DNA of 64,000 nucleotides from JAUHXS01 sp965213575 (GTDB lineage: Bacteria; Bacteroidota; Bacteroidia; Chitinophagales; JAUHXS01): the NCBI GenBank assembly GCA_965213575.1, contig CBDBZN010000028.1, positions 62,001 through 126,000 of the forward strand, read 5' to 3'. The stretch's first letter is position 1. The number at the start of each line of letters is the position of its first letter. The notes below the pieces were generated by a model, which had not been told where the DNA came from, searched no databases, and saw only the letters and a list, made by a program, of their open reading frames with translations. Positions 57,931 through 64,000 of the stretch are shown here, piece after piece. The position numbers and the translations under genes are program-made.

Positions 57931-57937
57931 AACCGTC

Positions 57938-58162
57938 TTACTTTACTTGATCATATAAATCTTGAACTGTTTTTAAAGACATTAAATCTTCTCCCCTCAG
58001 CGTTACATCATATTCCATATCTATAAATGCAACTAGAATCAGAGCATGCATAGAGTCCCAAACGCTTAAATCTCTAAAAATGGTTTGTGATGTTAACGTT
58101 CCTCTAGGTAATTCTTCAAACTCCTCTTCAAGCTTTGCAATGAATGTCTCCAAAGACTCCAT
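57938..58162 (-). CDS. Acyl carrier protein
   Basis: ~74 aa acidic helical protein with the phosphopantetheine attachment Ser in the motif VWDSMHAL. The ATG at 58162 follows the KASIII stop directly (a TTG two codons earlier overlaps it). Needs a PPTase for activation; the only PPTase in the window is the broken one at 14081. A dedicated ACP for the local pathway rather than the housekeeping AcpP (context). Confidence 0.88.
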   Translation of the reverse strand: MESLETFIAKLEEEFEELPRGTLTSQTIFRDLSVWDSMHALILVAFIDMEYDVTLRGEDLMSLKTVQDLYDQVK

Positions 58163-58164
58163 AT

Positions 58165-59166
58165 TCAAAATTTAATAATTGTACCTGCCCATGAATACCC
58201 GATTCCAAAACTTGCTAATAAAACAGTATCTCCTTTTTTTATCCGTTTTGCATTCATAGCTTCTTTTATGGCAATGGGTATGCTAGAGGAAACAGTATTT
58301 CCCACACCTTCTAAATATACGAAGAACTTCTCGGTGGAAATATGTAATTTCTTCCTTAGTTGCTCTAGTAAAAATCCGTTTGCCTGATGAAATATAAATA
58401 AGTCAATATCATTCATTGTTAACTGATGTATTGCTAGCAATTTATTGATCATTTTGGGTACCACTTTCGTGGAAAAGATAAATATCTCTATGCCATCCAT
58501 TTGCATCCTGCCGATCGGTAATCCACCTTCATTTACATAGGCTTGGAGCCAATCAATGTCAACCGGATCTTTACTTCCCGATCTTTCAACCGATAAATTT
58601 TTAGCTCCACTTCCATCAGTACCGAAAATAAAGTTATCTATTAATGCTATTCCATCCTCGGCGATCAATGTAGCAGCAGCTCCGTCTCCAAAAATAGCTT
58701 TTAGCTCCTCATCTTTGGGATGAATTACTTTGCTAGGAGTTTCAGCAGTGATCAATAAAATATGAGCTGCTTGATTAGAAGCAATTAACCCTTTTGCTAA
58801 GGATAATCCATAGACAAAACCGGTGCAGCCTAAGTTAATATCTAATGCCCCAATTGATGATTTTAATCCCAGCCTATTTTGCAAGATACACGCCGAAGCC
58901 GGTGCCTTGTAATCGGGGCTTTGAGTGCAAAATAAGAGATAATCAATACTGTTTTTATTAATTTTATGTTCTTTAAAAAGTTTTTGAGCAGCTTGATATG
59001 CCAAGTCTGTGCTTGTTTCTGTAGGAGCTGCAATATGTCTCTTTCTAACTCCGGATTTCTTAAAAATTTTATCTGTTTGCTTAAAATTTAACTTTTTTGC
59101 TAACGACTGGTTGTCGAGTACTTCTGTAGGTAAAAAATAAGACACAGCTTTGATGTAGGCAAACAA
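58165..59166 (-). CDS. 3-oxoacyl-ACP synthase III family protein (first copy)
   Basis: 333 aa from a TTG (59166); no ATG is near. Cys114 in DINLGCTGFV, His in IFHQANGF near 257 and Asn in GVGNTVSSSIP complete the KASIII triad. First gene of the KASIII-ACP-(ATPase)-KASIII-SDR-GT2-GNAT operon. Such sets occur in Bacteroidota surface-polysaccharide loci, where a short acyl chain is built and put on a sugar. About 35% similarity by eye to the copy at 55652. Confidence 0.88.
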   Translation of the reverse strand: MFAYIKAVSYFLPTEVLDNQSLAKKLNFKQTDKIFKKSGVRKRHIAAPTETSTDLAYQAAQKLFKEHKINKNSIDYLLFCTQSPDYKAPASACILQNRLGLKSSIGALDINLGCTGFVYGLSLAKGLIASNQAAHILLITAETPSKVIHPKDEELKAIFGDGAAATLIAEDGIALIDNFIFGTDGSGAKNLSVERSGSKDPVDIDWLQAYVNEGGLPIGRMQMDGIEIFIFSTKVVPKMINKLLAIHQLTMNDIDLFIFHQANGFLLEQLRKKLHISTEKFFVYLEGVGNTVSSSIPIAIKEAMNAKRIKKGDTVLLASFGIGYSWAGTIIKF

Positions 59167-59353
59167 AATGATATACGTTGAGTATCATAAATTTAGCTAT
59201 TTTATTTTTACAAAAGGCTGAGGTGCATCAAAGACTTTATTAGCTTTTCCACAAATAAAATTTGTACTGTCAACTAGCAATATTTTCTCTATACCTTTAT
59301 CTATTTGGATTTTAGCACAAAAGATGCTACTTTCAATACCCTTTTATAAAAGC

Positions 59354-60394
59354 ATGGTAAATCCCAGCATTAAAAATAATCTTCAAAAAAATTCTAACCC
59401 TCGAATTGGGGTAATAGGTAGTGGCAGTTGGGCAACTGCTATCGTAAAGATCATTACAGATAATGGATTCAGAGTTCGCTGGTGGATAAGAAGTCAAGAG
59501 TCCATTGACCATATACAACAATACGGGCACAATCCGAAATATTTGCGTTCTATTGATTTAAATCTTAAAAAATGTAAGCTTAATAATAACCTGAGCCGAG
59601 TAATAAGAACTTCTGACATACTCATTGTGGCAGTTCCTTTCTGCATTTGTAAGTGAGGTTTTCCAATCTGCCAGCAACAGAATTTTAAAAAAATAAAATT
59701 ATTGTCTCCTCTATTAAAGGTATGATCCCTAATGAGAACTTGACGATAGAAGAATTTTTTCATCAAAAATTTCAAATCAGCCGAGATAATTATTTTGTAG
59801 TAGGTGGCCCTTGTCATGCAGAAGAAGTTGCTCAAGAAAAATTGTCTTACCTGACTGTAGGCGGCCCTACATTAGATAAAGCGAAAAAATTAGCGAGTTT
59901 TTTTGAGTGTAGATATGTGAGAACTAAAGTGTCTACAGACATTGTAGGGATCGAGTATGCAGAAGTCTTGAAAAATATTATTGCAATAGCTACCGGCATA
60001 TGCAGAGGATGTGGCTTTGGTGATAATTTTCAGGCTGTTTTGGTTTCCAATGCAATTCGCGAAATTGAGCAATTTGTAGAAACTGCTGATGGAACTTGGT
60101 GAGCGTAACATAAATGATAGTGTGTATTTAGGAGACTTATTAGTAACTGCTTATTCACAATATAGCCGCAATAGAACTTTTGGGCATATGATCGGTAAAG
60201 GCTATTCAGTTAAATCGGCTCAATTGGAAATGCAGATGATCGCAGAGGGATATTATGCTGTTAAATGCCTTCATGAAGTAAATAAGCAAAAGTATAAAGT
60301 AGATATGCCTATTACTAATGCAGTTTACAATATTCTGTATGAAAAATATGCTCCAATGCTGGAGATGAGATTGCTTTCTGAAAAATTGAATTAA
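59354..60394 (+). pseudogene. gpsA: Glycerol-3-phosphate dehydrogenase [NAD(P)+], three frameshifts
   Basis: Reading across three shifts gives a full GpsA: NAD site GVIGSGSWATA; SAFVSEVFQSA; IKGMIPNE; GGPCHAEEV; the catalytic Lys in YAEVLKNIIAIATGI; and the end YLGDLLVTAYSQYSRNRTFG. Breaks are at ~59638-59641 (T-run), in an A7 run at ~59687-59696 and at ~60090-60096; each is cured by dropping one base. ATG 59324 is another possible start. The enzyme makes sn-glycerol-3-phosphate for phospholipids and is normally essential, which argues that some shifts are sequence errors. Confidence 0.85.
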
Positions 60395-60403
60395 CTTATA
60401 ACG

Positions 60404-61159
60404 TTATTTATCTTCTTCTGTTAAAGAAGCAAACATATATTCTCTGTTCATACGGGCAATATTTTCCAGAGAAATTCCTTTAGGACATTCCACTTCACAG
60501 GCACCGATATTAGAACAATTGCCAAAACCTTCTTTATCCATTTGCTCAACCATGTTTAAAGCTCTACGTTTCCTCTCGACTTTTCCTTGAGGCAATAAAG
60601 CTAATTGAGAAATTTTAGCAGACACAAATAAAGATGCAGCTGCGTTTTTACAGCTGGCTACACAAGCCCCGCAAGCGATGCAGGTGGCTGCGTCAAATGC
60701 TTTATCAGCATCTTCTTTGGGAATAGGTATAGCATTTGCATCGGTAGTAATTCCCGAGGTATTAACTGATACATAACCTCCTGCTTGAATAATTCTATCA
60801 AAAGCTGTTCTATCTACTACTAAATCTTTTATGACAGGAAATGCAGATGCCCTAAACGGCTCTATGTAAATAGTTTCTCCGTCCTTAAAACTTCTCATAT
60901 GTAATTGACAAGTAGTGATCAACCGCCCGGGGCCATGAGCCCTACCATTGATAAACATACTGCATGTTCCACAGATACCTTCTCTACAATCATGGTCAAA
61001 AGCTACCGGATCTTCTCCTTTTTCGATCAATTGATTATTTAATACGTCCATCATTTCTAAAAATGACATATCGGGAGAAACGTTATCAATAGGATAAGTA
61101 ACCATTTTACCTTTATCTTCCGGCCCTTTTTGTCTCCAGATCTTTAATGTTAGTTTCAT
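60404..61159 (-). CDS. sdhB: Succinate dehydrogenase/fumarate reductase iron-sulfur subunit
   Basis: 251 aa with the [2Fe-2S] ligands in DCREGICGTC and two further clusters (CIACGACVASC, CSNIGACEVECP). Bacteroidota-type B subunit for a di-haem cytochrome b partner. Its ATG overlaps the stop of a HepT-like gene (ATGA), which sits where sdhA would usually be adjacent. Confidence 0.96.
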   Translation of the reverse strand: MKLTLKIWRQKGPEDKGKMVTYPIDNVSPDMSFLEMMDVLNNQLIEKGEDPVAFDHDCREGICGTCSMFINGRAHGPGRLITTCQLHMRSFKDGETIYIEPFRASAFPVIKDLVVDRTAFDRIIQAGGYVSVNTSGITTDANAIPIPKEDADKAFDAATCIACGACVASCKNAAASLFVSAKISQLALLPQGKVERKRRALNMVEQMDKEGFGNCSNIGACEVECPKGISLENIARMNREYMFASLTEEDK

Positions 61160-61557
61160 GACAAATAATCTTTAGTTAACTTTTCTAATAATTTCACCAT
61201 AACTTCATAAAAGGTTGATAGTTTTTCATAAACTTCCTTTGCCAATGCCTCATTATAGGTGTGAGTTGTGTTGTTTCTTTGTATCAAAATATCAGTCCAT
61301 ATAGGCTCATTTCCCAATAAACCAATCTCATAACTTTTCTTAAAAACTGCTTTAGGGCTGGAAATATCAGGCATACTTCCTTGATCTTTAAGCACTAGTT
61401 TTAATATCTTCCAAGAAAGCTCAAAGCAGTATTCAAATCTTTGAATAGCAGCATCTCTTTCTATATCTGAAGGAGTTTCTTGAAGAGCCTCGCTTAAAGT
61501 ATTTAATGCTTTTTTATAAGCTTTTAATTTCTCTTGTATGTATGCTTTATCTTGCAA
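61156..61557 (-). CDS. HepT-like / nucleotidyltransferase substrate-binding protein (HI0074 family)
   Basis: 133 aa, all-helical, with the family's ERDAAIQRFEYCFELSWKILK and RNNTTHTYNE motifs (the RN..H part is the RNase-like signature in HepT toxins). Start is a TTG at 61557, two bases after the MNT-like stop; its stop overlaps the sdhB start. Together with the MNT-like gene it forms a TA-like or nucleotide-transfer pair. Reading frame intact, unlike the ParE toxins. Confidence 0.85.
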   Translation of the reverse strand: MQDKAYIQEKLKAYKKALNTLSEALQETPSDIERDAAIQRFEYCFELSWKILKLVLKDQGSMPDISSPKAVFKKSYEIGLLGNEPIWTDILIQRNNTTHTYNEALAKEVYEKLSTFYEVMVKLLEKLTKDYLS

Positions 61558-61559
61558 AT

Positions 61560-61865
61560 CTAAAAGGGTTCTATATTCTGTGAAGCTATTTTTTTAAAGC
61601 AATCTTCAGTTCTCTGAAAATTAACAACATCTAAAGTATAAATAGTAGTAATATCTTCGATTTTATCTAAGATATTATTCCACTTAGATGAGGATATTTG
61701 TTCATTAGCTTCAAATCCTATATCAATATCAGCATGCCCCCATTCTTTCTTCCCTACTTGAGATCCGAAAATAAATAGTTTGAAGCCAACATCACCCAAC
61801 ACACTTTTAAAAGCATTTTTTACTTGAATTAATATGTCTTCTTTTCTGCTCAATTTATTTGACAA
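61560..61865 (-). CDS. MNT-type minimal nucleotidyltransferase
   Basis: 101 aa. The nucleotidyltransferase motif appears as LFIFGSQVGKKEWGHADIDIG (the G-S..D-x-D core). Partner of the HepT-like gene that follows. In characterised pairs the MNT protein is the antitoxin and AMPylates the HepT toxin. Start is TTG at 61865, one base after the sdhA stop. Confidence 0.85.
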   Translation of the reverse strand: MSNKLSRKEDILIQVKNAFKSVLGDVGFKLFIFGSQVGKKEWGHADIDIGFEANEQISSSKWNNILDKIEDITTIYTLDVVNFQRTEDCFKKIASQNIEPF

Positions 61866-61866
61866 A

Positions 61867-63867
61867 TTATTTATAACTTCTTTGTTTTACTTCAATATAT
61901 TCAAAATCTAGGTCTTCTTTATGTAAAATTGCTTGTGAAGGTTGTCCATTATGCTCCCAAGCTGCTACATATGAATATTCCTCATCTTTTCTTTGGGCTT
62001 CTCCTTCTGCTGTTTTAGATTCTTCTCTAAAATGGCCACCGCAAGATTCTGCTCTTTCTAAAGCATCTTTACACATCAATTCTCCTAATTCCATAAAATC
62101 GGCAACTCTTCCTGCTTTTTCTAATTCAGGATTTAATTCGTTTATTTTTCCTGAAACTTTTACATCTTTCCAAAATTCTTCTCGAAGTACTTTTATTTCA
62201 GTAATAGCAGACCTCAATCCTTCTGCATCTCTTGCCATTCCACACTTTTCCCACATAATCTTCCCTAATTTTTTATGAAAATAATCCACAGATTTAGTGC
62301 CTTTATTAAAAATCAATTTTTCGAGTTGTGTTTTAACATTGTTTTCAGCTTCTTCAAACTCAGGAGAATCGGTAGATATTTTGCCTGTTCTAATATCATC
62401 TGCTAAATAATCACTGATTGTATAAGGCAATATAAAATATCCGTCAGCCAATCCTTGCATTAAAGCAGACGCACCCAAACGGTTTGCACCGTGATCTGAA
62501 AAATTGGCTTCTCCGCAAGCATAGCAACCCGGAATAGTTGTCATTAAGTTATAATCTACCCAAATTCCTCCCATAGTATAATGTACCGCCGGATATATTT
62601 TCATCGGAGTAGTGTATGGGTTATCATCCGTGATCTTTTCATACATTTGAAAAAGGTTACCATACTTAGCCTCTATAACTTCAACGCCTAATTTTCTTAC
62701 CAATTCTTTATCATCTTCATTTTCTCCATGTATATGTGCCTGTTCTGTACCATAACGCATAATTGCAGAAGAAAAATCTAAAAACACAGCCTCGCCTGTT
62801 GCATTTACACCAAATCCGGCGTCACATCTTTCTTTAGCAGCACGAGAGGCTACATCGCGAGGTACCAGGTTTCCAAAAGCGGGATATCTTCTTTCTAAAT
62901 AATAATCTCTTTCATCTTCTAATAAGTCAGTGGCTCTTTTACGGCCTTCTCTTATAGCTTTTGCATCTTCTTTCTTCTTAGGTACCCAAATCCTTCCGTC
63001 ATTACGGAGCGACTCCGACATTAAAGTTAACTTTGATTGGTACTCGCCGGATACCGGAATGCAAGTCGGATGAATTTGCGTATAGCAAGGATTTGCAAAA
63101 TAGGCACCTTTTTTATGAGCTTTCCAAGCAGCTGTTACATTTGAACCCATGGCGTTTGTAGAAAGGAAAAATACATTTCCATATCCTCCTGAGCAAAGTA
63201 CTACGGCATGTCCTGCGTGCCTTTCAATTTTTCCGGTTACTAAATTTCGTGCAATGATACCACGGGCTTTACCACCAATTAATACCATATCTAACATTTC
63301 ATGGCGGTTATACATGGTTATTTTCCCCTTCGAAATTTGTCTTGATAGCGCAGAATAAGCACCTAATAACAATTGCTGGCCTGTTTGGCCCTTAGCATAA
63401 AAAGTCCTGGATACTTGCACGCCTCCAAAAGAACGATTGTCTAATAAGCCTCCATATTCCCGAGCGAAAGGGACGCCCTGAGCGACACACTGATCAATAA
63501 TATTGGCAGAAACTTCAGCTAGTCGATATACATTTGATTCTCTAGACCTATAGTCGCCGCCTTTGACCGTATCATAGAATAATCGATAAACGCTATCTCC
63601 ATCGTTTTGATAGTTCTTAGCTGCATTAATTCCTCCTTGAGCGGCAATAGAATGTGCCCTTCTCGGACTGTCTTGAAAACAAAAAACTTTAACATTATAT
63701 CCCATTTCAGCTAAAGATGCAGCTGCAGAACTGCCTGCCAATCCAGTCCCTACAATAATTACATCAAGTGACCTTTTATTAGCCGGGTTAACTAACTTTA
63801 CATTGTTTTTATGGTTGGTCCATTTTTTTTCTATAGGGCCTTCGGGTATTTTTGCATTAAAACTCAT
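61867..63867 (-). CDS. sdhA: Succinate dehydrogenase/fumarate reductase flavoprotein subunit
   Basis: 666 aa. FAD-binding GTGLAGSSAA near residue 40; the covalent-FAD His region HSIAAQGGINAAKN; active-site stretch HPTCIPVSGEYQSK; capping domain and C-terminal helices. Long form as in Bacteroidota. Oxidises succinate (or reduces fumarate) on the inner membrane with SdhB and SdhC. Confidence 0.97.
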   Translation of the reverse strand: MSFNAKIPEGPIEKKWTNHKNNVKLVNPANKRSLDVIIVGTGLAGSSAAASLAEMGYNVKVFCFQDSPRRAHSIAAQGGINAAKNYQNDGDSVYRLFYDTVKGGDYRSRESNVYRLAEVSANIIDQCVAQGVPFAREYGGLLDNRSFGGVQVSRTFYAKGQTGQQLLLGAYSALSRQISKGKITMYNRHEMLDMVLIGGKARGIIARNLVTGKIERHAGHAVVLCSGGYGNVFFLSTNAMGSNVTAAWKAHKKGAYFANPCYTQIHPTCIPVSGEYQSKLTLMSESLRNDGRIWVPKKKEDAKAIREGRKRATDLLEDERDYYLERRYPAFGNLVPRDVASRAAKERCDAGFGVNATGEAVFLDFSSAIMRYGTEQAHIHGENEDDKELVRKLGVEVIEAKYGNLFQMYEKITDDNPYTTPMKIYPAVHYTMGGIWVDYNLMTTIPGCYACGEANFSDHGANRLGASALMQGLADGYFILPYTISDYLADDIRTGKISTDSPEFEEAENNVKTQLEKLIFNKGTKSVDYFHKKLGKIMWEKCGMARDAEGLRSAITEIKVLREEFWKDVKVSGKINELNPELEKAGRVADFMELGELMCKDALERAESCGGHFREESKTAEGEAQRKDEEYSYVAAWEHNGQPSQAILHKEDLDFEYIEVKQRSYK

Positions 63868-63906
63868 CTGAAAGTAGGGATTATTAGTGAACGCATACTA
63901 TATCTA

Positions 63907-64000
63907 TTAAAATACTATATAAATATAAACAGGTATTATGGCAAATGCTAAAGGAACTACAATAGCAAAAGCTCTTCCAATAAATTGAATAACTGGAGTA
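63907..64000 (-). CDS. sdhC: Succinate dehydrogenase cytochrome b subunit (partial, 3' end)
   Basis: The last 30 residues (ending VVPLAFAIIPVYIYIVF) lie before a TAA at 63907; the rest is beyond the right edge. One membrane helix. Identified by its place 39 bp upstream of sdhA and by the Bacteroidota SdhC-like C-terminal helix. Confidence 0.75.
   Translation of the reverse strand, partial: TPVIQFIGRAFAIVVPLAFAIIPVYIYIVF

Noticed and set aside
59324..60394. Programmed frameshifting in gpsA
   Set aside because: Three separate shifts without slippery-site and pseudoknot context, in an enzyme that needs no such control; sequence error or decay is simpler.

Overview
The window is AT-rich chromosomal DNA from a member of the Bacteroidota. 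The evidence is: nine proteins with type IX secretion (T9SS) C-terminal sorting domains plus a PorP/SprF-type outer-membrane protein; an F-type ATP synthase operon that lacks the beta and epsilon genes; a DUF4286 gene behind atpG; and a TTG-N17-TAnnTTTG promoter of the Bacteroidota type. The mix of long 'gliding-motility' C-terminal domains resembles gliding, surface-active groups such as Saprospiria or Chitinophagia, but I cannot place it more finely.

Layout. 1-5.2 kb: a membrane-anchored patatin-like lipase that runs off the left edge, and the cysC-cysD-cysN operon making ATP-activated sulfate (APS/PAPS). 5.2-10.3 kb: two small toxin-antitoxin (TA) modules, each with an intact antitoxin and a broken ParE-like toxin; an OmpA-type lipoprotein; and an OmpR-type response regulator/histidine kinase operon with four phased TTAAC repeats upstream. 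10.3-12.1 kb: an ABC exporter (ATPase plus a frameshifted permease). 12.1-17 kb: a deoxycytidine nucleotide operon (dcd, an NMP-kinase-like gene, dCMP deaminase), a shattered phosphopantetheinyl transferase, a shattered unknown gene, and an alpha/beta hydrolase. 17-31.2 kb: six consecutive minus-strand T9SS cargo genes (two related SBBP/DUF7948 proteins, a Ycf48-like repeat protein, an FG-GAP giant, and two more). 31.4-35.4 kb: a helical-repeat protein of unknown role, a Pmp3-like lipoprotein, a papain-family peptidase and DUF4286. 35.4-41 kb: atpZ/I-like genes and atpB-E-F-H-A-G. 41.2-43.7 kb: uracil-DNA glycosylase, a tandemly duplicated tRNA locus with one intact tRNA-Arg, and a PAS histidine kinase. 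43.7-53.5 kb: three more T9SS cargo proteins, PorP/SprF and a TMTC-like membrane TPR protein. 53.6-59.2 kb: an operon of two KASIII enzymes, an ACP, an SDR, a GT2 glycosyltransferase and a GNAT acyltransferase, interrupted by an AAA_14/DUF4143 ATPase with a long inverted repeat in front. 59.3-64 kb: a frameshifted gpsA, then the succinate dehydrogenase operon (sdhC partial, sdhA, sdhB) with an MNT/HepT-type pair lodged between sdhA and sdhB.

Many genes are broken by single-base shifts. By my reading nearly all are +1 insertions, and they include the normally essential gpsA. An insertion-rich consensus error is therefore at least as likely as true gene decay for these. The lesions in the two toxins are of other types (an in-frame stop; a -1 shift) and look more like real inactivation. 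Copies of a roughly 55-bp interspersed repeat, two relatives of a palindromic element, and a collapsed relic of a duplicated gene lie in the intergenic spaces. No gene-free stretch longer than 300 bp is left without a described element.
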